64,000 nucleotides of DNA. Origin: Brachionus rotundiformis (lineage: Eukaryota > Rotifera > Eurotatoria > Ploima > Brachionidae). Where the stretch lies: positions 728,748-792,747 of the forward strand of contig JAESIW010000064.1 in assembly GCA_016802295.1 (NCBI GenBank), given 5' to 3'. Shown piece after piece: positions 34,508 through 47,943 of this stretch (positions are counted from its first letter, which is position 1; each line of letters starts with the position of its first letter). The translations under genes and the position numbers were made by a program. Under the pieces are notes generated by a model. The model was given only the letters and a program-made list of their open reading frames with translations, searched no databases and had not been told where the DNA came from.

Positions 34508-35048
34508 AAGCTAATCTCATTTTTATGAATTAAAATCTCTCTCTAGTCAAGTAATTAAAGCATTTAGGAAAAATTTTCAAATTTACGGAAAATTCCATCA
34601 ATAAAATGTAAAATTGTAATTTATTTCTTAAAATTTTTTTTTGATTTTATCTTTTTTTTTAAATTATTTCTTGTGTTTTAAATAAAATTTCAAAATTTAT
34701 TCGCTTTTATGTTATGAAATTAATTACAAAGAAGTTATTGATAATTTTTTTCAAGTAATTGCTTCTAGTATCAGTTTTTTTCACATAATAAATAAAAAAA
34801 CAACTATCAATAAACAAAAGATAATCTTATAAATTGTGTTATAGGTGTTCTATTTGAGAATTCAAATATAAATCTAGATAAGTTTAAAATGAAATACATG
34901 TTCAAACTTCAAAGGTAAAATGATATAAATTCAACATGATAATCTTATTAAAAAAAAATGTGCCAAAAACAAGAACTGAGTCCAAGTTCCGACAAAGGAA
35001 AGAAAGTCAAATTTCAATCAAGATATATTTATCTATTAGTCGAATCTA

Positions 35049-35190
35049 GTGTGTGTATACGTGACTATTCTGGGCCAAGCATGCTGATTATAGGCCATAC
35101 TGGGTCCAGTTTCGGTCTCTAAAACTGAAAAGTCTAAAGCTAATAATGAAACTTAATTAGGCTATTCTGCAATAAGTCACATACACACAC
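35049..35190. repeat. short imperfect inverted repeat
   Basis: GTGTGTGTATACGTGAC at 35049 pairs imperfectly with GTCACATACACACAC ending at 35190; the loop is about 100 bp and GC-richer than its surroundings. It could be a small MITE or a chance hairpin. Confidence 0.4.
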
Positions 35191-37887
35191 TTATTTTTCG
35201 CATGGTATTTCTAAAATCTTTTAAGAAAACAATCAAAATTCGGATCGAAAATCAAACTCAATAAAAGTGTTTAAATCTTTTGGGCAAACTAATAAATATA
35301 AAAAAGAGCTAAAAATTTAGGCATAAAGTGTTTAGCTACCGCGCTTATCCGTTTAATAAATAGAAAATTTAAATTAGAGAGCAAAAATGACGCAAATTAA
35401 ACATTGGACAAAGCTGAATAAGAGCGCTACTCAAACAATAAAATGTTAGATAATTTTATTATCTTTGACTCAATGTCCGATGTTTACTTACAAGTTAAAT
35501 TTGAATAAGAATTGAGTCATATCAGCATTAAAAATCAAAAACAAGCTTCAATAACTTTTGATAAATATTACTCGATTGTTATAGATTGTTATATTATATG
35601 ATAACCGAACCATAGTCCGCCGAGCTTATTCTCTAAATAATTCGGTATTTGTAGAAAGAATAAGATTCTATTCTCTTCATTTACACACTTAACTTTTGAT
35701 TTAGATTTTTTATCGAAATTTAATTAAATTATTATTATTTGCTTGTTTTAGATAATTTAAAAACAGCTAAAATTTTTGAAAAAATAACTGAAACTACTTT
35801 TTTATAGTTTCATCAGTTATTTCTTTAGAATAACTTGAAAATTAGAATATTTTTTGATAAAATAACTTAAAAAAAATTTAAACTTGAATAATAAAAGTTC
35901 ATTATTTTTAACGAAGGTAAACATTTTTTTATTAATTAAACAAAAAATAAAAATTTTAATTAATTATTTATTAAAAGATTTGGATACTTTAATTGTTAAA
36001 TAAAGAATTCAAATTTAAATTGTTTTAAAAACATTTATTTTTGTCTAACTATTTTAAAAAGTAAATATTTTATCTTATTATATAATCTTAATAAAATGGT
36101 TTTGTTCGTGATCTGTATCGGTGGCCAAGATAAGAGTTTCAATTAAAAAGCAATAATTTTTTTAATTATTTTAAGATTAAGCAAATAAAATTCAAGGACA
36201 TAAATCTGAAAAAGTCATTCAAAACAGTTAAGTATTTCAGCCAATGTTTGTGATAAGTGTCTAATCTCCAAAAGAGAAAAGTTAATTAAAACAAAACACT
36301 TGAAAATAAAATCATATTAGCAATCAGACAGAACGAGTTCCTCAATAAGTTAGAATTTTTTGTGGATGATTTATTCCCTTAAAATCAATAAATTTATCTT
36401 AAATTATTTTCCTAAATTGTTTAATTGACTCTTAATAAAAAAATTTTATTGCTTTTTGATTGATAGTATTTTTTTTATTGGTTTTTATGGATCTAGTTTG
36501 TACAAGTGTTTGATAACGTTTGCAGCTGAATTTTACTAGACAACTGCTCGAAACTATGAACAACACCTTTTGTTTTTTTCTTATTTGTTTAATAAAAAGA
36601 CGGAAGTTAAATCTGAATTTTTGAGCAAAATTTTCAAGAACCAGAAATGAAAAATTTAAATTTAAATTTTTTAAGATCAGGAAGTATCGCACTTAAGTGC
36701 TTTGACTGGTTTGATTTTAATAAAAAATTTTCTGGTATGAGAATAAAACAATGCTTTGTTCGAGAGGAATACAAATCGATTTCGTCAAAATACTTATCGT
36801 TAATAGAGTATTTGTTTAATTTAGAAAAAGGAATACAATTTATTTATCTTTTATTTAGAAAATATAAATTTTCATTCTTAATTTTTTATATTTAAAACAA
36901 ATTTAAATTTTAACATTTATTTGCTTAACAAAGTTGCTTGCCTCATTCACTATTTATTTTAAAATGATTTAATAAAACATTTTATTAGAAAATAACTTTA
37001 CATTAAAAAAGTATGTTTATTTGCATAAAAGCCTCTGTTGCATCCTTGCTCCATATAAATAATTTTATTTTAATAAAGCTTGCTTCAATTTACCAATTCT
37101 TTAATTAATATTTTCTTTAACTAAATTTTTCATTCAAATTGAGTCTTGGTTTATATCCTCTTTCTCGACCGTCGAATGGCATTCTAATAAGATTTATATT
37201 CAGTGAATATATAAATTTATAATACTCTCCTCAGTTTTACAATGGTTAAATTGGAAAGTATTAATCTTTGTTATGTTAAAAGATTTGATTATGATGTTAG
37301 GAGGAGTTTAGAGCTGTCAAAATTTAAATAGACGTAACAACTGCACTTTTTTAGTTAATGTTTAATTAATTTTTTGGTGGGTAATAAAATAATTTTTAAA
37401 AATTGTAAAAAAAAAAGGGTGCAAATTTAAGTTTTTGGATAATTATTTTTGATAAAATGCACAATTTTAAGCCAAAAAGAAGATTAATATCGTCTGAAAT
37501 GAATTCGGTTCACAGAAGATTCACTTAAAAATAAAAAAATAGATAGTGAGGAGACGAGAGATAGAAGAAAATTAAAAGGTGTTTAAAAACAAAATATACC
37601 AATCAATAAAGGCAAGTGTTGATGTAAGGAAAAAATTCAAAGCTTTAAAAATTTATCAACAGGTCAAACAGAGTGATAATAAGAGAGATTTTTAAAATTC
37701 GGCCACTTTCAAAAACTAAGAGATTTTAAAGATATTTTTTAATTACCAGAAAAATCCTTAGTAAATAAAACTTAATTTATAAATTGATTATTTTTTTTCA
37801 TTTTTAAAATTTATTGAATTAATTGAAAAATTTGCTTGTTATTAGGTTTAAATAAATAAATATTTTTTATGTCACCTTCCTCTTTTT

Positions 37888-38165
37888 GCAGCCGGGCTTG
37901 AGACCTACTTTGACAGGGTTATGACTGCGTCTTTCCCTAAGAAGCCAGTGGGACGTTCATCATAAACAGCGCCACTAAGCCGAGCTCTTAATCGCTGCCA
38001 ACTCAGCAACTAGGCTGTTTAGACTAGCTTGAAACTAAAAAACAAGCGACTTCTCTCTCAATTGAGATCAAGTCTTAACTTTAGGCTTCCAGAGTCACGT
38101 ATACCTGCAGAGGGTTAGCTGTACATCAGATTCTCGCTCCTTTCGGATTCTACACTGGGAGTTAT
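37888..38165. repeat. GC-rich island, unidentified dispersed repeat
   Basis: About 280 bp with near-balanced base composition in otherwise very AT-rich DNA and sharp edges. No open frame of note. On the minus strand, GGCTTAGTGG (37981-37972) resembles a tRNA-type A box and GGTCTCAAGCCC (37905-37894) weakly resembles a B box, so a tRNA-derived SINE is possible. The spacing is wider than in a tRNA, so this is tentative. Confidence 0.35.
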
Positions 38166-39338
38166 GATGACAAAGATTTTTTTTAATTTCTTTTAAAAAT
38201 TTTCAAACAAAATGACTGTTTTCTTAAAATGACGTCCTATTTGTACAAATTGTCATCATGAGTTATTTAAAAAATTTAACTATTTTACCTAATTTAATTA
38301 ATCTAAATTAATCTTACTACTTAATTTCTTTAAAATATTTTAAATAAAAATTTTTTAAATTTAAATTGAACAACGTTAATTCAAATTTGCTGAATTTATC
38401 AAACTAAATTCCCAAAATCACAAACAGTTCATTTAAGCCTGTTTACACCCTATTAAATTAGATTTACGATTCTTTTAAAGAAAAAATGTAATTAAAAGAA
38501 CAGATGTATTGTTAAATTTATGAGTAAAACAAATTAGCTATAATATATCTTTTTTAGAAAAAGGATAAAGTGTGACAAAGATCAACAAAATGAAGCAGAA
38601 TTAACTAGAAAAGTTAAGAGTTTCAAGGCTCCAATTAACCAAACTATGTAAAATAAATTGATAAATATAGCCGTAGTGGTAAAGTTACCAAGCTATTGAT
38701 TAAAATATAATACTTAGTAATTATTGAAAAAAATGAACTCTTAGTAGCTTGATTTTTCCAAAAAGATTACTAAATAAAGCTTTCAAATTAATTTTCAAAT
38801 ACACATCTGTATTTAAAAATGAATACAATATTAAAGATATTAATATCTTTAAGTCTTTAATTACGAAATCAAATTAATATAAATTAAAAGTTACTATTTT
38901 AGAATACTTTCAAATTCTTAAGTTCGAGGAATAATGATTAATTTTTTTCTGATTTGTTAATTAGAGCCAATTATTGATAACTGAAGTTTATATTTATTTG
39001 GTACATCTTTAACATATCAAAATTAATATATTGAATAAAGTTAATTAATTAAAATTATTTTTTTTGCTTTATGCTTAAATATTAAATAAATTACTTATAT
39101 CAAAATGAAATTAAATGATTTAAAATCACTTTTTTTAAAAGCTACATGATTTAATCAGAAATTCGGTCTAATAAATAAGAATCTACTGGTATTATAACAT
39201 TTTTTTTATTTGATTAATTCAAAATTTCTTTTCTCTAATTAATTTATACCTGGTTGAAACCTATTTTAATCAAAATGTAGACTATTTAAGAAAATCTTTT
39301 AAAAATCTAAAAAGTCAGAAAAATCAAATTTTTTAAAT

Positions 39339-41175
39339 ATGATAATGCTTCTCTATTTAATTTGTTGCTTTAGTTATTTTTATTTTATCAATTCCAGTCA
39401 TTTTTATGGTGGTTCGATAAGTTCAAAACCTATTAAAGATAATGGTGATAATGTAACATTTAACTTTACCATTCGTTTTTCATATCGATCAAGTTATTCT
39501 TCTGAAACTTATTGTGATTCAAATACTATCTTAAACAAGACACTAATTGGCCCTCATTACAACATTTATTGTGTATCAGGCTGTAACCACCCATATACTG
39601 CAATTGGTAATTCACAAATATATTGTTTGAGTTATTCAAAAGAAATTGATTGGACTTATGGCTCAAGAACTTTTTCGTACACCATACCTAAAGTTAATAA
39701 GTACCAATTAGCATTTTATGGAAGTGATTGGAGAAGTTTGGTTGTATTTGGTTACAATAGAACTGGTGCTTCTTGGGAATTGAGGCATACATTAGACTCA
39801 ACAAACCACACATTCACAAAAATAATCAATTCTTCACCAGAGACTGTCATGTCTCCCGTAACAACTCTTCCAATTAATAGTTATTATACTCTTGATATTC
39901 CTTATATTGATGAAGATAATGATATTGTTCGATGTCGATGGGCTGAATGGTTAAAAATGGAATGCCAAGATGTGTGTGAAGCTGTACCATTTGGTTATTT
40001 AGATAATAATGAATGCAAACTGTATCTTAACACAAGCCAAGCTCACCTTGGATTCTATGCAGCAGCAATTCAAATAGAAGATTTTAAACAAAACAATTTT
40101 TCGCATCCCATTTCATCAGTAAATAGAGAAAAAATTTTTTTAGATATAATATTTGTATTTTTAGGTACCACTACAGTTTATAATTCATATTGTAGAAGAA
40201 AGCAATTGTACAACTAGGTTAAATTAAGAAATATTTATTTAATTATCAATCATTGATTTTTATTTAAGCCCTAATTTGAGTCATATTTATCCAGAAAAAT
40301 CATGTATTGCAATTAATGATAAATTAAACATAAGTTTTTATGCAAGAACTGAATGTGAAAATGTAAATATAACAGAAATTTCAATAATAGGTGCACCAGG
40401 ATCAATATTACATGATATGATATATGACACAATAGAAAATAAATGGACAAGAAGTCTTTCTTTAAATTCTTCTGATCATGGACACCATTTAATATGTGCT
40501 AGGGCTATTGATTCTGATTTTAAATCATCAGAGTTTTCTTGTTTACGCGTTTTTAATGGTGCCACTCAACCTTACATAATTCAGTCAAGTCTAAGTCCAA
40601 CTGGAAAATTAAATACCACACTGGGTATTTTAAATTTTAGTGCTGAATTTAATGTAAATGTCCGCAGTCCAAATTCAAGTCGTTTAATAAGAATTATTTC
40701 TTCTCAGACTCAAGACTTAATTTATCTTATAAGTTCGAATAATGTCACATTTTTCGACAATTCTAGTAAAATTTCATTTCCTGTTGATTTGAGCTTGCTA
40801 TCAGAAGGTAATTTCTGTGTTTTATTTGACTATGGGGTAGCTGTGTCAACAGATTTCTGTAATCCCATATCAGAAAAGATAGATGATGTGTTTTTTTGGG
40901 AATTTAGCCTTGAAAAGCCAAATTTTTTGTTTACCACCGAAAAAGAAAGCGATACTACTGAAATGATAGAGGTCATTACCAATACAGTTCACCAAACAGA
41001 AGCTCTGTCTATCGATTTAAATAGAAACTGTTCAATAGAAAATTTTAAAGAAAGAAATGAATGTAACATACAGTCTATGTCTATAATATTTACTTTAATC
41101 AATATAATGCTCATTGGATTTCATCATATAATTTTATATACAGCAGTTAGATATCTTAGGATAAAAAAATATTAA
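39339..41175 (+). CDS. orphan single-pass membrane glycoprotein
   Basis: Exons are 39339-40207 and 40269-41175; the product is 591 aa. The donor GTACAA at 40208 is chosen because it removes the stop at the end of exon 1 and joins RRKQF to PNLSHIYPEKSC in frame. A signal peptide (residues 1-19) is followed by a long ectodomain with many N-glycosylation sites (NFT, NKT, NHT, NNFS, NIT and more) and regular cysteines. One transmembrane helix lies near the C-terminus (IIFTLINIMLIGFHHII), with a short basic tail RYLRIKKY. Motifs GGSISSKP, VRCRWAEW..ECQDVC and AAIQIEDF..PISSV recall a large family of uncharacterised surface proteins in aquatic invertebrates, which I know only by this pattern. A recognition or adhesion role is plausible; none is demonstrated. 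Confidence 0.8.
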
Positions 41176-41905
41176 AAATTAGATTTTTTCTACTTTAAAT
41201 TGAAACATAATTACGTATTAAAAGTATTTTGATTGATAGATAATTATATTTAAAAATGTTTTAAGTTATCAAATAGTTTTTAAAAAGAATATGAGATTGA
41301 TAAAACAATAAAAGAATTTTAATTTAATTAAATTTTATTTTGGGATACATTCCAACAATTCACTATTTATTAATATAAGTCTATTTAATATGTCTTAAAC
41401 TTAACAAGAATTTTACAGTTTTTTAAATAATAATGAACCTATTGATTATTGATTGACTAAATGAAAAATTTTCAATGAATTTGTATTTTAATGATAAAAG
41501 ATTTTTACTTCTTTTTATCATTATGATTAAATTTTTTCACATCTAATTTTAAAACATTTTTGATATTTTTCCTTTTTAAATTTAGAGGTAAAAAATTGCT
41601 GCTATTTTAATTCAATAATTTTTTATAATATTTCTTAAGGATGCTTATTAGAATTATATTTTAACTCTTTATAACTTATTATTTTAATTTTTCAAATAAA
41701 AATATAATGTAAAAACAATTGTAAGAATTAAAAAAAACTTATTATTTAAAACTTATTTTTTCTTAAATGAACATTAAATTTTTTTTTAGCATTTTTAAAT
41801 AAATGTAATTTCTTTATAAAAAAATATTCATAAAAAAGAATATTTTACAAAAAAAGATAATTCATAAACTTTTCCAAAAAAGAAAATCCTTTTTCTTTTT
41901 CTAAT
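41176..41905. other. intergenic, convergent 3' ends
   Basis: AT-rich 3' UTR sequence between the membrane glycoprotein and the sulfotransferase. Nothing else seen. Confidence 0.4.
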
Positions 41906-42997
41906 CTAGACTGGTTTTCCAAATTTTTTCTGAGATTTTTTTGATATATAATCAATCATTTCTAATTCAGTGCTTGTAAGTTTCCAGCAATAATCTTTGT
42001 ATTCCCCTGTTAAATTGTCTTTTAGCATGTAGCCAATATAGGGTACATTTCCATAAAAATTTTTTTTTGCTCTTCCATTTGTGCATTCATTCTGATACAA
42101 TTCATTTAGTCTTCTTAATTTTCCTAATTCTGTTTTAAGAAGAACGGACAGTATTTTATATTTTTTAAGATAATAATTATACAAAATAAGGTCTGCATTG
42201 CTCACTCTTGATATAACACTTTCCGCCCATAGGCGTTCTTTCGGCTTAGGATGTCTCGTTCCTTGATTTACACTCAAACAAACAATATCTTTATAAGATA
42301 AATTTAGAATATTTTTGAGCAAAATAAGGCCTTCGTTGAAATATTCTGTTAGAAAGACCAAATCAAATTCTTTTTTAAATCGTTCAATTAAGCTCTCTTC
42401 TGATTCTCGATATGATTCACCACAGCCAACATAGCCCAAATCATAACTTGCTGAATTCTTTAGCAAACAAAAAACTTGCTTTTTTCTACCAAGTCTTTTC
42501 ATGGTACTTTCGTTTTCTATATTTTCCATAATGGTTTTTTTTTGCTTGTTTAGACCGGAAAAATAATTTATAGATGACAAAAGTTGATCTATGGGATTAC
42601 GTAAAATTGTCATAAATAGTGATTGGTTGCGAGGAAATGCTTCTTCGGCTATTTTAACATCATGCCTTCCATGAATAAAATAAATTTTATTAGTTAACTT
42701 TTGTTTATTAGTTAAAAGGCCTTCTGACTTTAGGTCACTGACCACTCTCATATTTCTCTTATCTGCTAAGCGAATTAGCACATTCTGTAAAGCACTACTA
42801 GCTGTTTTATGAGTTTTAACAAAGTAAATATTGAAGTCTTGAATAGAACTAAATTTTTTTGAATTTTTACTTAAGTCTTCTAAAAAATCATTCTTATAAG
42901 AATTTTTTTTATTTTTTTTTCCATATTGGCAAAAAAGTGTAAGAAAAGTAAATAAAATTAATATAGTAATAATTTTCCGACGATTCATTAGATACAT
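41906..42997 (-). CDS. Golgi galactose-3-O-sulfotransferase family protein
   Basis: Transfers sulfate from PAPS to galactose on glycolipids or glycans; the family includes cerebroside sulfotransferase (GAL3ST1). It is a single-exon gene of 363 aa. The frame is open to 43057, but only non-ATG starts exist upstream of the ATG at 42997, which places a type II membrane anchor at residues 8-24 (IITILILFTFLTLFCQY), as expected. FVKTHKTASS (59-68) is the 5'-phosphosulfate loop. FMTILRNPIDQLLSSINYF (about 128-146) is the 3'-phosphate loop with the conserved Arg and Ser. HGRHD and a C-terminal YCWKLT block also fit the family. Substrate preference cannot be told from sequence. Confidence 0.87.
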   Translation of the reverse strand: MYLMNRRKIITILILFTFLTLFCQYGKKNKKNSYKNDFLEDLSKNSKKFSSIQDFNIYFVKTHKTASSALQNVLIRLADKRNMRVVSDLKSEGLLTNKQKLTNKIYFIHGRHDVKIAEEAFPRNQSLFMTILRNPIDQLLSSINYFSGLNKQKKTIMENIENESTMKRLGRKKQVFCLLKNSASYDLGYVGCGESYRESEESLIERFKKEFDLVFLTEYFNEGLILLKNILNLSYKDIVCLSVNQGTRHPKPKERLWAESVISRVSNADLILYNYYLKKYKILSVLLKTELGKLRRLNELYQNECTNGRAKKNFYGNVPYIGYMLKDNLTGEYKDYCWKLTSTELEMIDYISKKSQKKFGKPV

Positions 42998-43703
42998 ATT
43001 TTGGTTTAAATAAAATATTTGACAAGTTAAGCAAGCTTTTGAGAATAAGACTTTCAATAAATATTAAGTTTGTTTCCATTGAGATTAGAAAAAAGTAAAT
43101 CGAATGTAATTATTTTCTTTTTTCTGGATATGTTTTGTATTGTACTTTTAAACTGATTAAATGACAATTAAATCTCAAAAAAGTATTTTAGCTGCATTTT
43201 CAGACAAAATATTAATTACTTAATTTAATATTTCTCACCGTATTATTGTTTGATTAAAAAAAATCGTTTAATAGTTTAAAGAATACTATACAAAAATTTT
43301 AATGAAGCAAAAAATTCCAAATTCGGGTCTTTGACACATAAAAATGAGAAAAAGATAGTCTTTATTCATTACTTTTTTTCTAAAATATAAAAATTTATAA
43401 TTTAAAAAATTAATAGTTATTATTTTTTTTTATTCACTAAACACTGTGAGGGTGATGTAAAAGAATACAAATATAATACTTTACTTATTTATAATCAAAT
43501 TTTATCAAATTAAATTAGTTTTTAATGGTAAAAACACCATTTCCTAATCAATCTGACCATTTTTTTAAAAAAATTTCTTGATTTATTTTATGTAGTTTCT
43601 TTTTAAAATATGATCAATTTTGAATTTAACTAGCAAAAAATTAAAATTAAAACTTTTATTAATATATTTTTTTGTTAAAAATAATAAAAAATAGCTACTT
43701 CTA
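42998..43703. other. intergenic between sulfotransferase and ODF2
   Basis: AT-rich. Contains the sulfotransferase promoter side and the ODF2 3' UTR. No other feature. Confidence 0.4.
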
Positions 43704-46700
43704 TTAATAGAAAGTATTAGTACTTGTCCCGCTTAATAAGTTTGAACTTGCATTCGCAGTACAATCAAAGCTTTGCAAAGTATTATCATTGAAATAAGTG
43801 ATGTAGGAATTTTTCAAAAAGTTGACATATTCCTGCATTTGCTTATTAGCTTGCTGCGTTTGTTCCAATTTATACTTTAGATCTCTGATTTGTGTTTGGT
43901 ATTCTTGACAAAGATCATCCTTATCTCGCCTGTCAACCGATGAGTGCAATTCCATTGACCTTAACTTGGACTCTAAATCGGCCAATCTTGCCATCAAGCC
44001 TCTCTCTTTAGATACATATTTCTCTTTGATTTGGTGCTCTCTAAGATTTGAATCACTTAATGCCAAGTCCAGTTGTCGACTAAAACTAGCCGCTTCATTC
44101 GACTTTACTGTTAATTTATTCTAATAAAAATCAATTTTATCTTAAAATATTGTATTATTTAAAATTTTTTTAAAAATTACTGTCAAATCACGTATCAAAT
44201 CATCTTTAAATCCAAGTTGTCGGATCAATTCTTTGTTTTCTTCTTCCAAGTTTTGGATTCTTCTTTCAATTGGCTCCAATTTGTTTATAGTAAATTTTTC
44301 TAGTTCTTTAGTTTGTTTAGCATTTAGTTCCATTTGTTGTTGATGAAAATTATTATAACTATTGACAATTGAGCTTTTGTTAAAATCCTGTGGATCATTT
44401 TTTTCCTGAATTTTATTTCTTAATTTAGAATGATAAAAATCTGTTTTTGATCTCAATTCATTGATACATTTTTTATTTTCAGCTATTTCATCCTCGTATT
44501 TTTTATTTTTTGACAATGCTTCATGCAATTTTAGTTCTGTATTTTTGAGCAATTCTGGTAATGGTTCCAGCTCATTCAAACGTTGTTGAAGCCTAGAACG
44601 AACATTATTGAATTCAATTTCGCTAAAGTTTTTATCTCGTTGAATAAAGCTATCACTGTTTTGGGATTTTTTGGGACTTGAAGATCTTGATATTGGTCTA
44701 CTTGAATTACCATCTTCATTTGCTGAATTATGTTGACTGTTTTTTTTAGATAGTTCACTAATGCTACTTGTTGAAGATTTTTTAATCTCGGATTTTTGCT
44801 GTTCGATTGTTTTTTGAGCACTTTTAAGTCGTTCTTCTTTGACTTGAAGAGAAAGCTTTAGTTTGTCATTTTCTTTCATTAGCTTGGCAATTTGAGTTTT
44901 GTCGCCACGATCCGAGACCAGCTTTGAAGTTCCATTTTCGAGCTTAGGATCATTCTCTTTCTGATCTTGCTTAGATTGGATTATTATCTCATTCAAATTT
45001 TTTATGCAGGTATCCTTTTCTTTAATTTTATTGTTCAGCTTTTCGATATAAAGACGGGTTTTTATGGGATCACTGATAATTTCCTCAAATGTAAAATGGT
45101 TTTTATCAAGCTTTACACTTTTTGGTATGCTCGAAGTGCTGACAGATTTTTGATAAATTGGCTTTTGGTTTAAAGAACATGTGCTGTTTTGCTTGGCAGG
45201 AAACTTCAATGTAGATAGGCCTGCTTTTTCACGGCTTTCACGCAATAAATCGATCTCCATTTTTGCGCGGTCTAATTGTCTATTTAAGTTCTTAAAAATT
45301 CATTTATTTAAGACTTTTGCTTATGTTTATAACAACAAAGATATCCGAATTTTTTTCTTATTTTTTCATAATTTTAAAATAAATTCTAATTTAAATCAAT
45401 CTATCCAAAAATCTTAAATTAGAATTTCTGTTCTGGAATAATGATTTTATTTTAATATTCATTCAAAATAATGAGTTAAAAGTTCAATCAAATTTATTAA
45501 GAAAGAATTCTTCTGAATATTTAAATTTCAATAATTTGATGACATATTTTTATATTTTTAACTAATTTAAACTTTTTGTTTACCTAAAATGTTTAGTATA
45601 ATCAAATCTGCAAATTAAAATCTTTAAAATCTCTTAACCTAAAAGTAATTTAGCAGTATTAAATACTGCTTTATATCATCAAATGCAAAATTATTTGTTG
45701 TAGGTTTATATAAAAAATTTAGATAAGAAATTTTTCTATCAGGTAATAGCTAAAAATTATTTGAACTATTATTGGTAAAACAATTAAAAAAACTTTAATA
45801 GTTATGCTTATTAGAAATCTTAAGATAAAGCTTGGTTTTATTATTGCAATGCAGTACAAGCCAAGTATGTGAACAGTAAGTTAAGTTTTTGATTAGAACT
45901 TGATTGAAATAACAAAAACACCCATGATATGAATGATAAATGATAAAAAGCTAATGCAATTTATATTGTTATTGCTTGATCATGTCACTTAATTGAGACA
46001 TCGTGCAGCTATTCACTTTAAAAAAGTAACATTCTTCCAATTGGACTTTTACCAAATATCTAACCCCTTAAGCTATCATTATTTAGATTAAAATACGTTC
46101 GTGTAAAAATAATCCTTAGTCAAATTTTATTATATATACTCTGCACATTTCTTACAAGAAGATTACTGAAATGCTATTTAAAAATTTTAGAATATAATTT
46201 AAGATTTATTAACTTGAAGGAATAATATTAGGTGATTAACAACAATCAAATCACATCATGTATTTTATTTTCAATAAAATTTGTTGAAAATAATCTTCTT
46301 ATTTTTAGAAAGCAGTTTATAATTTTTATTAACAGATTTATTTTTAAAATTTCTCTTAAAATTCTAATTTATTTAGAAGCAATAATTATATTGTTTTAAG
46401 ATATTTTGTTATACATAGGTGATAATTAAAATATTAATTACTTTATCAATTCAAATTTAATATTTAAATAATTTCATCAAAATAAAAATTAATAAAATTT
46501 ATTTAAAATTTTAAGCTCAGGCTTATTAAGAGAAAATAAATAAATTGATAATGAAGTCCGAATATTTTTAGTTACTTGGAAACAGACATAATTCTTAATA
46601 AATTTGATTTGACTTGTATTTTAATCTAATAATTTAGTAAAATTATCTTGATATAATTTAAAGAAGGCAATAAAACACTTGTAATCAATAAAATAAAATA

Positions 46701-47943
46701 AATTATCAAGAAGCTAACTTACTCTTAATTGTACACTCAAACGATTGCATTCGGCTTCTCTAGATATCAATTGACGTCTTAGATGAGCCCTATTATCTTC
46801 TAATGACTGCTTTAAGCTTGCCAAAGCATTGTTCTCCATCTTAATAAAATCAAATAAAATCAAATTCATAATTAAAATAAAATTTTCTTAGAACATTCAA
46901 AGCTTCGTTGGTAGAACCCGTTTTGGTGATGTTTTTCTCATACTCCGAAATTATTTGCTTGAATTTCTGAGTAAAAAAATAAAATATTGCATGAGAAAAA
47001 AAAAATACTAATTTAAATTTTACTTCATTTTCTTTTTTTAGTTTTTCATTTTTGGCCAAAACGTTACCATTTTCTTTGACATGTCTAAGCATGGATAGAG
47101 TGCTTGGATTCAAAAAATCACTAATAACAGCCCTGATATCCTTGTGTGTTAAATGAAACAAGTCAATCAATTGATATAAACTTTTGATATCCTTGTTTAG
47201 ATACTCATAAACTGATTTTAAATCCAAATCGTGGTCACAATTAGATATATATTCTCTGACAAGCTCTAATATTCTGACAATGTCACTTGAAAAAGACTCT
47301 GAATCAATTAATTTTTTTATCAAAAATTCCTTTTTTAGAATTAAATCATTTTCATCGATTGAAACCCAGTCGTTTTCAATGGTGTTTAGGTAGCTTTCGT
47401 GGCTCTTGGACCTATTTGGCATGGTGTAAGTAGAGTTAGGATCGAGTTCCTGAGACCTATTGAGAGAAACTGGCGACATTGAAGACGAAAGACGCTTAAG
47501 AAAAGAACAGTTGTTTTGGCCATTTTTTTCCGGGCTATTTGACCTCGATCTTGAACGAGACCTTACATCAACACAGACTTCACATGACTGTTTGGCAACC
47601 GGCTGTTTAATGGGACTGATATAATCGTCCAAACGACATCTTTTCATTAAATCACATTTTGTGTCTTTTTTTGGAGAACTCCATTGATAAACTGGTTTCT
47701 TTTTTTGAACTAGTGGTTTTGAATTTTTTTTATTCCGAAGTGTTTTTGGCTTTTTGGACTCATTTATCACGGTCGACGGACCTATTTTAACTTTTTTTTT
47801 CTTTTCAATTAAGTCCTTTGAAAAATATAATAGAACTTTAAATTAATTTCGTCTATTTAGAGTCTTACCTCGAAATTAGCCGCAGTCATGGGGTTTTTTA
47901 GTTGATTTTTTAGTCTAATATGCACTGGTGACACGGAATGCAT
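43704..47943 (-). CDS. ODF2: ODF2/cenexin-like centriolar coiled-coil protein
   Basis: ODF2 builds the distal and subdistal appendages of the mother centriole and the outer dense fibres of sperm. Six exons: 47943-47869, 47815-47024, 46966-46895, 46839-46723, 45290-44181 and 44120-43704; the product is about 860 aa (human about 830). After a basic, Ser/Arg-rich head (with SRSRSRS) comes long coiled coil. Blocks that match the family: SLKQSLEDNRAHLRRQL then SREAECNRL; RLQQRLNELEPLPELLKNTE; and the C-terminal YQTQIRDLKYKLEQTQQANK then MQEYVNFLKNSYI, the most diagnostic part. Introns are 53-60 bp except intron 4 (46722-45291, 1432 bp). The intron at 47023-46967 (57 nt) has no stop and stays in frame if retained. 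The donor at 46894 is GTTCTA, weaker than the rest, so that junction is the least certain. Confidence 0.82.

Larger units (their letters stand above)
34508..39338. other. long intergenic region downstream of LMX1
   Basis: 4.8 kb without a supportable gene. Two overlapping opposite ORFs near 36432-36895 have low-complexity composition and no motifs. It contains a small inverted repeat (35049-35190) and a GC-rich island (37888-38165), both listed separately. Confidence 0.45.

Noticed and set aside
36432..36895. Two overlapping opposite ORFs of 82-86 codons
   Set aside because: Low-complexity K/F/L/I composition on both strands; no motif.
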